DNA from: an uncultured Bacillota bacterium
GTDB lineage: Bacteria; Bacillota; Clostridia; UBA1381
Direction of reading: 5' to 3'
DNA length: 8,867 nucleotides
Assembly: GCA_949297205.1 (NCBI GenBank)
Contig: CASFSH010000389.1
Location: 1 to 8,867, forward strand
Part shown: positions 1-7,615 of the stretch, in pieces
Position numbering within the stretch: position 1 is the first letter of the stretch
Layout: the number at the start of each line of letters is the position of its first letter
Position numbers and translations under genes: made by a program
Notes under the pieces: model-generated
What the model was told of the DNA's origin: nothing
Database searches by the model: none
The model's input: the letters and a program-made list of their open reading frames with translations, nothing else

Positions 1-123
1 ATTAATCAGTTCTTCGCCGCTTTGAAATGCATCACATTCTATTTTTGTATAGGCCATCTCATATAAGCTATTTTCAATTATATTAATGTGTTCAGTATTA
101 TCATCACATATAGCAATATTCAT
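1..123 (-). CDS. Response regulator, N-terminal fragment (probable LytTR/AgrA-type), cut by window edge
   Basis: Only the first 41 codons are present; the gene continues past the left edge. The visible protein starts MNIAICDDN, followed later by CDAFQSGEELIN. An opening beta strand ending in an acidic Asp-Asp pair (residues 7-8), then a helix, then a second strand and a 'F.SGEEL' segment, is the start of a receiver (REC) domain. This exact style of opening is typical of LytTR-family regulators in Clostridia. The phosphoacceptor Asp and the DNA-binding domain lie outside the window, so the LytTR assignment is an inference from the N-terminus. The ATG at 123-121 has an AGGAAGG site 10 nt upstream. 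It lies beyond the terminator of the SLH operon and is probably a separate transcription unit, so a regulatory link to that operon is not shown. Confidence 0.75.
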   Translation of the reverse strand, partial: MNIAICDDNTEHINIIENSLYEMAYTKIECDAFQSGEELIN

Positions 124-133
124 AAATATGTTT

Positions 134-140
134 CCTTCCT
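134..140 (-). promoter_or_regulatory. Ribosome binding site of the response regulator
   Basis: The minus strand reads AGGAAGG here, with 10 nt to the ATG at 123. It supports this start for the truncated regulator gene. Confidence 0.7.
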
Positions 141-165
141 ATAAATCAAATTTCTGTTAGTTTTA

Positions 166-195
166 ATTATAAATTTAATATATTCTTTTTGTTAT
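166..195 (-). promoter_or_regulatory. Alternative weak promoter candidate for the response regulator
   Basis: The minus strand has a perfect TATAAT at 171-166. An 18-nt spacer separates it from ATAACA (195-190), which matches four of six bases of the sigma-A -35 consensus. It would give a leader of roughly 35 nt. In sequence this AT-rich, a TATAAT occurs by chance fairly often, so confidence is low. Confidence 0.25.
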
Positions 196-293
196 TCAAT
201 ATAAACTTTTATAATAGAAAATGTACAGATCTCTAAATAATTTTATGGTAAGCATATATTACAAATTACAACAAAAAACTTCCAAACATGGAT

Positions 294-323
294 ATTATAA
301 CACAATAAATACATTTTAGGCAA
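294..323 (-). promoter_or_regulatory. Candidate sigma-A promoter with extended -10 for the response regulator
   Basis: On the minus strand a TATAAT (299-294) is preceded by TGT, which gives an extended -10 (TGTTATAAT). An 18-nt spacer separates it from TTGCCT (323-318), matching four of six -35 bases. Transcription would start near 287, leaving a leader of about 165 nt before the ATG at 123. It lies just after the operon terminator, a sensible place for the next unit's promoter. Confidence 0.45.
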
Positions 324-400
324 GTAAAAATACAATATTCTTTTTTTATCAAAAATTTTTACCGATTTAAAAATTCACATTTTAATAATAAGTAATAAAT

Positions 401-450
401 AAAAAAAAAGCCATGCAAATGAGTGCTTTAAGCACTCATTTGCAACAGCT
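401..450 (-). terminator. Intrinsic terminator of the SLH operon
   Basis: The arms GCAAATGAGTGC (415-426) and GCACTCATTTGC (432-443) are perfectly complementary: a 12-bp stem with a 5-nt loop. An outer AGC/GCT pairing (409-411 with 448-450) may extend it across an internal loop. On the minus strand the hairpin is followed by a run of nine T (409-401). It begins about 45 nt after the TGA of the beta-helix gene, so it is placed to end transcription of that gene and the operon. A shorter T run on the other side (452-456) makes weak bidirectional activity possible. Confidence 0.9.
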
Positions 451-493
451 CATTTTTATAAAAACATATTAAATAACTAATAGTAATTTATGT

Positions 494-3373
494 TCAATTT
501 ACAGGACCTACAGGAGCATTATTTCCAATTTTACTCATTTCAATATTTTCAAATTCAGGTAAAACAGTAAATACCTCACTGTCTTCTCTTAATGTATAAT
601 CTCCTCCTGCATAATTTACAAATCCAGGATCTTTTGTAACAACATAATTATTATCACCCTTAATAAGTTCCGGAGCACCTCTTGTACTTGACTTATTAAC
701 TTCACCGTTTGTTTTGCTCAAGTCAAACTTAATATTTACAACAACATTGTTATCAAATATATTCGTAGCAACAGATTTATAATATTCATTTCTGAATGTA
801 GCAAGTTCAGGATATTTTTCGGCAAAAATTGGAATTGCCGCATATTTTTCTGCAAGTTCAACTCTTTCTTTTTCGGTAGGATCATCCATATTCCATGTTG
901 CTCCGGCAGAATATGTATCCCATCCTCTGAATGTTGAACTACAATCAACAAATATATTACCTGTTAATGTATTTCTGTTACCTTGTGCTGTTACAGCAAT
1001 AACGTTATTTGCGCCGCTCGTTCCTATGTTTGCAAAAATATTATTATAAATCTGCAATCCATGACCATAGTTATCGGTTCTGATACCTGATACATTCAGT
1101 TGCTGTGTGTATTCTCCTACAGGGAATATGCCCATATTATAAATATAATTATTTCTTATAATATTTCCTCTCCATTGCGGCATATATTCATTTCTTGTAT
1201 AGATAGCATCCATATCAAGACACTCTTTAACTGCGTCGTGGATCTTATTAAATTCAATTATATGATCATTTCCATGATAGTTAAAAATACAGTGCGGTGC
1301 ATCATAAATATCGTTATTTGCAACATGAATTGCAACACCATGCATAGCAATAGCAGGAACATATGCTTTCTGTAAATATCCGACTCTATGAATATTATTA
1401 TTAATAATTGTATTACCGCTCGGTGTAAGAGTTTCAAGATCTCCGCCTCTCAAGTAAAGGCCTGTTCCACCAATATTTTTTATATGGTTGTTTTCTATAT
1501 GAACATTATCACCCTTAAACACCAATCCGCCTGAACCGAAATTAAAGATATTACAATTTGTGATATTTATTGAGTTTACACCTTTTCCTTCATCAACAAA
1601 ACCATCCCAAATGTGTCCCGGGAAGACTTCTGCATCAGGGTATCTGTCAGGATCTCCCAAAAATACATTGCTTGTTTCTGTTCTCTTATCCCAATTAAAT
1701 GAAGGGCCTTCAAGATTAATATTTTGACTGATTAAAAATTCCTTATAAGTAGGAATTTTATATCCTTCACTTGTACCAAGAATAGCATATCCTCTTCCGC
1801 CTTCAAGTGTAAGATTGCTTACTGTAACATATGATGTACCGTTAAAATTAAATACAGGTTTTTCAAGTGTTGATAAACCAATAGTATAATCACCTGTTGA
1901 GAAATCTGCCGGCGGATAGTAATAAAGTATTCCTTCATCTCTGTCTATATAATACTCACCCTCCGTATCAATTTCAGGCATAATATTTTCGCCATAGAAC
2001 CAACCATTTGTATAATAAGTATTAATTCTTCCAGTTTCAATATATAATTTATTTGCAGTAGCATCTATTTTCGATACGGGATATGTATTGTTTTCATAAT
2101 TTATTGAAATTGTACCTACAATATAAACGTCTTTTTCATCTTTCCATTTTGAAACTCTTGAATCGGTATATGTAAATGCCATATTAGGTGTATCAACATT
2201 TGCAGATGGAACTGACATTGATCCTTCATTGGGATATCTTGCCAATGTCTGATTTTCATCATTAACAATAAGTTCTGCCTGAGCATAACGTCCTGTATTA
2301 AAGTAATGGTATCCTCTGCTGCTCATTTCTCCGTAATCCGTAATTCCGTGTTCTTTAAGATCTACCATAAGCAATTTATCTTGTGCTGCTGTATCATATA
2401 ATCTGCTTTTTGCTTCTTTACTTGCCGGTTCAAACCAACTCTTTTCAATCGGCATTTCACCCGATATTGTTACACTTTCACCTGGATATGAAGTATAAGT
2501 TATCGGGCTTCCCTCTTTACCTGAATCTGCTGTATTAAATTCCAGACCATCATACATATAATATGTACCTTCTCTTAGATAAACCGTAACTCCGCCTTCA
2601 GGAAGTGAATTAGATGCAATCATTTCTCTTACAGTGTCTTTTGCTTTTGATAAAGTAGCAAAAGGTGAATCTATTGTACCGGTGCCGCTGTCGTTACCAT
2701 TTGTAGCTACATATATTGCAGCGGAAGCAAATTGAGTACCTGATCCATTTACATCTTCAGAACCGGAAATTTCAGGAAGCTTTATTCCACCGTTTCTGTC
2801 AATAAATCTAACCATTATTGCCGAAGCCTGGGCTCTTGTAAGATTCTCATTTGGTCTGAATGTACCGTCTTCATAACAAGTTATAATTTTTTCACCAACA
2901 GCAACAATAACATCATCTTTATATTCTTCGCTTATTTCAGCATAATCATATATTTTTGATTTTACTTCATATTCGTCCGCTGTTGTTGTATTACCCAAAG
3001 CGTTGGATACTATTCTTGCCATTGACAATCTTGAAAGAGGCAAATCATAATCATAAAAATCCGTTTCTTCTATCAATCCAAGTTCAATTGCTTTATTAAT
3101 GTATTCCGAAGCCCAATATATGTCCCCGTTGGATAAATTATATCCCATTGAAACAACCATCATTTTTATAAAACCGGCAACACTTATTTTCTCATCAGGC
3201 TTAAATGTTCCGTCCTCGTATCCGGAAACCACACCATAACTGTCAAGTCGTGTAATAATTGATTTTGACCAATGATTTGCTATATCAGTGTATCCTTCAT
3301 CTTTTTTCTTAGCAAAAGCTGTAGATTGTAAACATAAAGCAGCCGCAAGTATTACGGCAATCTTTTTTTTCAT
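494..3373 (-). CDS. SLH-anchored right-handed beta-helix protein, GH141-like
   Basis: 959 residues. A signal peptide covers residues 1-21 (KKK start, hydrophobic core, AFA cleavage site). Three SLH repeats follow: about 29-79, 86-127 and 141-193. The cell-wall-polymer binding motif is intact only in the third (LTRAQ, 178-182); the first has ISVAG and the second LSMA. A parallel beta-helix begins at IYVATNGNDSGTG (220-232) and continues through VTVYLREGTYY. The segments ELIVND...ARYPNEG (367-384) and YYIDRDEGILYYYPP (474-488), the N..I..N coil repeats at about 600-780, HGNDHIIEFNKIHD (700-713) and the closing DPGFVN...DYTLREDS are the usual landmarks of GH141-like proteins. GH141 includes an alpha-L-fucosidase acting on pectin (RG-II), but the substrate here is unknown. 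Conserved-looking Asp residues are at 720, 722 and 767. The ATG at 3373 was chosen over an in-frame one at 3409 because it starts the signal peptide, has AGGAAGGGAG 9 nt upstream, and overlaps the previous stop as ATGA. It is probably translated by coupling to the binding-protein gene and sits on the outside of the cell wall. Confidence 0.85.
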   Translation of the reverse strand: MKKKIAVILAAALCLQSTAFAKKKDEGYTDIANHWSKSIITRLDSYGVVSGYEDGTFKPDEKISVAGFIKMMVVSMGYNLSNGDIYWASEYINKAIELGLIEETDFYDYDLPLSRLSMARIVSNALGNTTTADEYEVKSKIYDYAEISEEYKDDVIVAVGEKIITCYEDGTFRPNENLTRAQASAIMVRFIDRNGGIKLPEISGSEDVNGSGTQFASAAIYVATNGNDSGTGTIDSPFATLSKAKDTVREMIASNSLPEGGVTVYLREGTYYMYDGLEFNTADSGKEGSPITYTSYPGESVTISGEMPIEKSWFEPASKEAKSRLYDTAAQDKLLMVDLKEHGITDYGEMSSRGYHYFNTGRYAQAELIVNDENQTLARYPNEGSMSVPSANVDTPNMAFTYTDSRVSKWKDEKDVYIVGTISINYENNTYPVSKIDATANKLYIETGRINTYYTNGWFYGENIMPEIDTEGEYYIDRDEGILYYYPPADFSTGDYTIGLSTLEKPVFNFNGTSYVTVSNLTLEGGRGYAILGTSEGYKIPTYKEFLISQNINLEGPSFNWDKRTETSNVFLGDPDRYPDAEVFPGHIWDGFVDEGKGVNSINITNCNIFNFGSGGLVFKGDNVHIENNHIKNIGGTGLYLRGGDLETLTPSGNTIINNNIHRVGYLQKAYVPAIAMHGVAIHVANNDIYDAPHCIFNYHGNDHIIEFNKIHDAVKECLDMDAIYTRNEYMPQWRGNIIRNNYIYNMGIFPVGEYTQQLNVSGIRTDNYGHGLQIYNNIFANIGTSGANNVIAVTAQGNRNTLTGNIFVDCSSTFRGWDTYSAGATWNMDDPTEKERVELAEKYAAIPIFAEKYPELATFRNEYYKSVATNIFDNNVVVNIKFDLSKTNGEVNKSSTRGAPELIKGDNNYVVTKDPGFVNYAGGDYTLREDSEVFTVLPEFENIEMSKIGNNAPVGPVN

Positions 3374-4950
3374 TGTATCAAGCTCCCTTCCTGTTTTGTT
3401 TTTCTCCATTCACTAATTTGTCTGTTAATTTCTTCTATTATTTTATCATCACCGGCTTTAATAAGCTTTTCAACAAATTCGTTATAAACCGATTCTGCAT
3501 CTTCAGTAAAACCGGTATTTAATAATGGTGCATACTCTTCAACAACAGCATCAACTTGTTTTAATTCATCTTTTATAGGTGTAGTATCGAGTGTAAATCC
3601 CATAAGCTTTGACGGGACTGCTTCGTTATTTATTTTTTCAATAAAATCTTTTTTCAGCACCGGGCTGATATTATCACCATAAATTTCATATGCATTAAAA
3701 GTATTTCCTATTACCCATTTATATTGACCATATGCCGTATATTGAGTCGGAACACCGGAATAATCATATCCAAATGGAATAATTGTATCTTCAGTAACTT
3801 TTTTATAGTGTACATTTTCAATTCCATACACTAAAAGATTATATAAATCCTTACCTTTTTCTGTATTCATTAAATCAATTAATTGAATTGCCTTTTCAGG
3901 ATTTTCACAATTTGAAGGAATTGCAACCGCTGTTGCAGCTGCAGCATATGGAATGTAGTGCGTATCGCAAAATGGAATAGTTACATAAGGTTCAATTCCC
4001 ATTTCTTCTGCTGATTCAATTTCTGATTCAGTCGGAAAATATCCCTGTCCAATTAAATAACCACCTGAACTTTTTATTTCAAAATTAATTTCTTCCTGTG
4101 CATTATTGGAATTTGCATAGTTTGGCTTTATATATCCTTTTTTATACCAATCAGAATAAACCTGTGTAAACAATTTATATTCTGGCGTACGATAATAATT
4201 AATAGTAGAATAATCGTCTCCGGATTCCTCAATTTTATAAGGATTTCTTACCCATTCATATCCTTTTTCAGCATTATTGGCAAATCCCATTACACCGTAT
4301 TTTAAATCACCGTTATCATCTAACAATTTTATATATTTTTCCGCTTCATTCCAACATTGAATATCCATTTTGTCATGTGATGCAAAAAAATCAGCTATTT
4401 TATCAAGGTCTATAATATCATTATATTTTTGATATATATCAAGACGTATGTCAAAACTTGGAACCCAGGAAACCATTTGCTGCATGCACGGTATACTGTA
4501 AAGTTCTCCGTCAACCATTTGTTTTTGAAGCATATTTTCGGGTATTTCCTTTTTTAAATCAGGTGCATATTCATCTATTAGATCATCTAACGGTAAAAAC
4601 ATTCCTTTCTTTACCTCTGTTACATAATCAAGGCTCCAACCACACCAAACAATATCCATTTTTTCCTGAGATACACTTTTAAGCTTCCATTTTTCGCTGT
4701 AATCAGCAGTTGAATAACATTCAAATTCCACAACAACACCCGGCATATATTTTTGTAATTCTTCATTAAATTTTTTCCAGACTTTTGCAGAATCTTTTTG
4801 TTCTTCCAATCCACCGGTTACCCATTTTAATACTATTTGATTATCCGCAGGATCTGCGGCCTGCGTATTATCAAAAACGCAGCCGCACATTCCGCAAATT
4901 AATGCCAACGACATTACACATATAGTTATCCTTTTACCTACCATATGCAT
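3370..4950 (-). CDS. Lipoprotein sugar ABC-type solute-binding protein (LipO/DUF3502-like)
   Basis: 526 residues. A short basic N-terminus and hydrophobic stretch lead to GMCGC, where Cys24 is the most likely lipidated residue (Cys22 and Cys19 are alternatives). The body has the extracellular solute-binding family 1 pattern: LKWVTGG after the linker, IVWCGWSLDYV with a polar binding cleft, AVAIPSNCENPEKAIQLIDL, and YNLLVYGIENVHYKKV. The C-terminal 77 residues (about 450-526), with a helix containing EEYAPLLNTGF, EFVEKLIKAG and NRQISEW, match the DUF3502 tail of LipO/YtcQ-type lipoproteins. These bind oligosaccharides outside the membrane for an ABC importer, but no permease or ATPase gene is in the window. 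The gene follows the large SLH protein after 25 nt, and its stop TGA overlaps the next ATG (ATGA). Start choice is open: ATG at 4950 and ATG at 4944 each have an AAAGG at suitable distance. Confidence 0.85.
   Translation of the reverse strand: MHMVGKRITICVMSLALICGMCGCVFDNTQAADPADNQIVLKWVTGGLEEQKDSAKVWKKFNEELQKYMPGVVVEFECYSTADYSEKWKLKSVSQEKMDIVWCGWSLDYVTEVKKGMFLPLDDLIDEYAPDLKKEIPENMLQKQMVDGELYSIPCMQQMVSWVPSFDIRLDIYQKYNDIIDLDKIADFFASHDKMDIQCWNEAEKYIKLLDDNGDLKYGVMGFANNAEKGYEWVRNPYKIEESGDDYSTINYYRTPEYKLFTQVYSDWYKKGYIKPNYANSNNAQEEINFEIKSSGGYLIGQGYFPTESEIESAEEMGIEPYVTIPFCDTHYIPYAAAATAVAIPSNCENPEKAIQLIDLMNTEKGKDLYNLLVYGIENVHYKKVTEDTIIPFGYDYSGVPTQYTAYGQYKWVIGNTFNAYEIYGDNISPVLKKDFIEKINNEAVPSKLMGFTLDTTPIKDELKQVDAVVEEYAPLLNTGFTEDAESVYNEFVEKLIKAGDDKIIEEINRQISEWRKTKQEGSLIQ
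3383..3392 (-). promoter_or_regulatory. Ribosome binding site fixing the start of the beta-helix gene
   Basis: The minus strand reads AGGAAGGGAG inside the 3' end of the binding-protein gene, 9 nt before the ATG at 3373. The longer in-frame start at 3409 would put this site inside the coding region and add 12 charged residues before the signal peptide. Confidence 0.8.
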
Positions 4951-4962
4951 TTCCTTTCCTTT
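4951..4962 (-). promoter_or_regulatory. Doubled ribosome binding site before the solute-binding lipoprotein
   Basis: The minus strand reads AAAGGAAAGGAA directly before ATGCATATG. The first AAAGG is 7 nt from the ATG at 4950 and the second is 8 nt from the ATG at 4944. Either start can be used, changing the protein by only two residues before the signal sequence. Confidence 0.65.
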
Positions 4963-4975
4963 ATGTCTTGTCTTA

Positions 4976-7597
4976 TTATCTGAAAATAAATGTTGCTTTA
5001 ACTGACCACCAGAAAGAATTAATCAACAATGTATCTCCTTCACGAATATCAGCTGTTGTAGAATAATCGGCTTTTCCTGTTTTAGAATCATATTTGTAAA
5101 CAGATCCGCCAATATTCATTGTCTGCCATACTTCACGATTATCTCTGTTTATATAATATACAATTGCACGTGAACCGCTATCACTTACTGACAAAACCTT
5201 ACAAACCATGTTTCCGCTTTCGGCAATGTGATCTCCGTCAATTCTGACATCTCCAATATCATCAACATGGATAAGTACCATTACTTTATCCACATATCCA
5301 TCGGTAACCGTATATTGTATAACGTCACCGCGCTTTAAATCATCAACCGTTAAATCATCATAATCAACACTATTTGTCCATACGCTTACATCAGGTTGAA
5401 TAAAAGATACATTGTCTTTTAATGTAACGCTTGAACCACTTACAAAGTTGATTTGTGTACAAGGCTGGTCATCTTCGTTAATTGTCTGCGTTACACTATC
5501 AATCATCTGTGGTGTCATATAATCTCCAGAATTTGCAGAATCTCCGGACATCATGGCACCGATAATTCCTCCGTTACCAACGTCGTATATCTTAACATTC
5601 CCTTTTACGCCAACATCGGTTGAGGCAAGCTTCGTCACTATTTTATATCCCTCTTCATCGTCTTTATCTGTCGGTATAGTAAAGTATACCGTATGATCCG
5701 GTTCAAAATAAAATGGTCTGTGTTCGGCAAAGTTTTTATAAAATCTTATGCTTGTAGCAGTTGCATTTAAAACAAATTCGTCAGCATCTGCAACATAATA
5801 TTTCTCTGCTGTTTTATCCTTTGCGGTTTTTAGTTTTGTTACTGTTCCTTCAGAATTCATATCATATATAATTATCTGTTCCGGATCAATAAGATCAGGG
5901 ATAATTTCTCCCTTAACTTTTTCGTCATTTAAAGTAACCTTATCCTTTAAAGGCGCCCTTACCATTTCACCTGCTGAAGTAAACATCTTTACATATGATA
6001 TTTCTTCTTCGGGATCAAACCATGTTCTTACAAGATATGCATATTTTTTACCTGTTGTCATTATAGAGTAATATGCAATTTCTCCATAGTTGTTCAATCT
6101 TACTGTATATGAATTAGTGTTTGTGGGATATGCAAAACCATATTCATATTCATTTGTTTCTTCATTAAAAGTTTTATTGTCTTCTATATAGTTAATTAAA
6201 GATTGAGAAAGCTTGTATTCTTCGCCTGAATCAAATTGAATAACAAAATCATCATCAGGACGTGAAATAGAAGTAACCATACCCTCAACACTGTTATTAA
6301 CTATATATATATTCATAAGTTTTGTGCCTGTTGTATTTTTGCTTTCAAGAATATTCAATACGCTATTTTTTGTAATAGCTGTAAAATCTGTTTCTGATCC
6401 GTCCATATAAAATTTATATACTGTACTTTGATCAGAAAAATCCAATATTTTACTGCTAAATTGTGTTGTAACCTGCTCGTCGGTTGATATTACACCTTTA
6501 ACAGGATATTCTGTAAATTCTTTAATTACAACAACTTCAGCACGGCCGTCATTGTTATTATCAATTAATTTTATATTACCTGAAATTGGATTTAAATTCT
6601 CATCTGTAATTAAAAGATCTTTTTTGCCGTTATAAATAAATACAGCATCACTGTTAATTTTAAAGTTTGTTGTTTTAGTACTGTCTGAATTTGCGTAGTA
6701 TTCTATATTTTCTAAAGAAGCATCCTCAATATTGTCAGATTCAATAACTACATACTTGTTTCTGTATTCCTGGGCATATAAAACAGTATATTCTCCGTCA
6801 TTTTCTCTGTAATATATTTCGGTATTCATTCCGATAAAATCAGATAAATCAACATCCCCGGTGTTAAAATCAACATTGCCGATATAAGCTTTATTTTCTC
6901 CGTATTCAATAGTTTCAGATTTAATGCTTGTATATTCATATCCTTCAACTATGCCGGTGTATTTGCCCATATCAAGATATTTTGACATTATTGTTGTTGT
7001 TTCATCTTTTTTCAGAACATAACCACCGCTTGTAAGTTCCATAGAAATAACATTTGCTTCAAGTGCATTTTTGATCATTATTGCAAGGTTTCCGGTATCA
7101 ATAACACTTGAATACCCTGTCTTTACGCCTTTAAATAATCCTGCATCATTAGAAGCAGTTAGGTAACCCACAAAATAACCACCGTTTACTTCTGCAATTT
7201 CACGATAGCCTAACAATGAAACCAAAATTTTTGCAGCTTCCTGACATGTAAGTTCACTGTCAGGCTTAAAAGATGCGTCATCATGTCCGATCATAATTCC
7301 GTTATCATATAGATAATTAACAACCGGAGCACATTCGTGATCTACAGGCACATCAATATATACCTGTTTAGACGGAGCAGGTATTGTTTCTTCATCTACT
7401 CCCATCATTCTAACTACAATATCAGCAAATTCTGCTCTTGTAATACTGTTCTCTATCACATTACTGTCATATATGCCTATTCCATCAAGCATATTGGCTT
7501 CGCTCTGACCTACAGCCATTTCATCTGCAGCGTAAGCCATTGTGAAAGAACTAAAAATGATTGAAACTGCTATTATTAAATTAATAAATCTTTTCAA
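4976..7597 (-). CDS. Large secreted SLH-domain protein with unassigned beta-rich body
   Basis: 873 residues. The signal peptide is residues 1-23, with a predicted cut after AYA. SLH-like repeats occupy about 25-67 (only the second half, with a good ITRAE at 52-56), 79-131 (LTCQE at the motif position) and 140-183 (degenerate, IDTGN). Residues 190-873 match no enzyme family I can name. They look like beta-sandwich or barrel units, with GIVEGYEYTS, VKGVIS, VEGMVTSI and MVCKVLSVS strands, an Asp-rich LIDNNNDGRAEVV loop (344-356) that could bind calcium, and a DDLKRGDVIQYTV unit near 752. I recall similar loops in other large clostridial SLH proteins of unknown function. Four cysteines occur in the mature part (89, 118, 713, 799). 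The start is TTG at 7597: AAGGGGGT lies 9 nt upstream and the next in-frame Met (20) would destroy the signal peptide. It sits 18 nt after the SLH/CBM-like gene, in the same operon. A structural or binding role at the cell surface is inferred. Confidence 0.8.
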   Translation of the reverse strand: MKRFINLIIAVSIIFSSFTMAYAADEMAVGQSEANMLDGIGIYDSNVIENSITRAEFADIVVRMMGVDEETIPAPSKQVYIDVPVDHECAPVVNYLYDNGIMIGHDDASFKPDSELTCQEAAKILVSLLGYREIAEVNGGYFVGYLTASNDAGLFKGVKTGYSSVIDTGNLAIMIKNALEANVISMELTSGGYVLKKDETTTIMSKYLDMGKYTGIVEGYEYTSIKSETIEYGENKAYIGNVDFNTGDVDLSDFIGMNTEIYYRENDGEYTVLYAQEYRNKYVVIESDNIEDASLENIEYYANSDSTKTTNFKINSDAVFIYNGKKDLLITDENLNPISGNIKLIDNNNDGRAEVVVIKEFTEYPVKGVISTDEQVTTQFSSKILDFSDQSTVYKFYMDGSETDFTAITKNSVLNILESKNTTGTKLMNIYIVNNSVEGMVTSISRPDDDFVIQFDSGEEYKLSQSLINYIEDNKTFNEETNEYEYGFAYPTNTNSYTVRLNNYGEIAYYSIMTTGKKYAYLVRTWFDPEEEISYVKMFTSAGEMVRAPLKDKVTLNDEKVKGEIIPDLIDPEQIIIYDMNSEGTVTKLKTAKDKTAEKYYVADADEFVLNATATSIRFYKNFAEHRPFYFEPDHTVYFTIPTDKDDEEGYKIVTKLASTDVGVKGNVKIYDVGNGGIIGAMMSGDSANSGDYMTPQMIDSVTQTINEDDQPCTQINFVSGSSVTLKDNVSFIQPDVSVWTNSVDYDDLTVDDLKRGDVIQYTVTDGYVDKVMVLIHVDDIGDVRIDGDHIAESGNMVCKVLSVSDSGSRAIVYYINRDNREVWQTMNIGGSVYKYDSKTGKADYSTTADIREGDTLLINSFWWSVKATFIFR

Positions 7598-7605
7598 ATG
7601 AGATG

Positions 7606-7613
7606 ACCCCCTT
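7606..7613 (-). promoter_or_regulatory. Ribosome binding site that supports the TTG start at 7597
   Basis: The minus strand reads AAGGGGGT in the 18-nt gap after the preceding stop codon, 9 nt before TTG. No ATG in frame lies between it and the signal peptide, so it decides the start. Confidence 0.75.
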
Positions 7614-7615
7614 AC

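Larger units (their letters stand above)
124..493. other. AT-rich intergenic region between the SLH operon and the regulator gene
   Basis: This 370-bp stretch has no convincing reading frame on either strand. It holds the 3' untranslated tail and intrinsic terminator of the beta-helix gene (about 401-493), promoter candidates for the regulator gene (around 294-323 and 166-195), and the regulator's ribosome binding site. The part between 300 and 400 is almost pure A/T with homopolymer runs. I found no tRNA, riboswitch-like fold or long repeat in it by eye. Confidence 0.7.

Noticed and set aside
124..400. Possible small RNA, riboswitch or CRISPR in the AT-rich gap
   Set aside because: Apart from the terminator hairpin and promoter-like hexamers, no repeated units, long stems or conserved riboswitch core could be seen.
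736..951. Short minus-strand frame inside the beta-helix gene
   Set aside because: Out-of-frame shadow of a well-supported gene, without its own ribosome binding site or recognisable protein.
1100..1375. 91-codon open frame on the plus strand
   Set aside because: It is antisense to the conserved beta-helix coding region; composition follows the complementary Asn/Ile-rich coils.
3374..3409. Longer in-frame start for the beta-helix gene at 3409
   Set aside because: It adds 12 charged residues before a complete signal peptide and places the strong ribosome binding site inside the gene. The ATG at 3373 is better supported.
4458..4814. Short frames on both strands inside the solute-binding protein gene (4458-4682 plus, 4620-4814 minus)
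   Set aside because: Both overlap the conserved binding-protein frame and show no family features.
7337..7564. 75-codon open frame on the plus strand
   Set aside because: Antisense to the signal peptide and SLH region of the large surface protein; no supporting signals.
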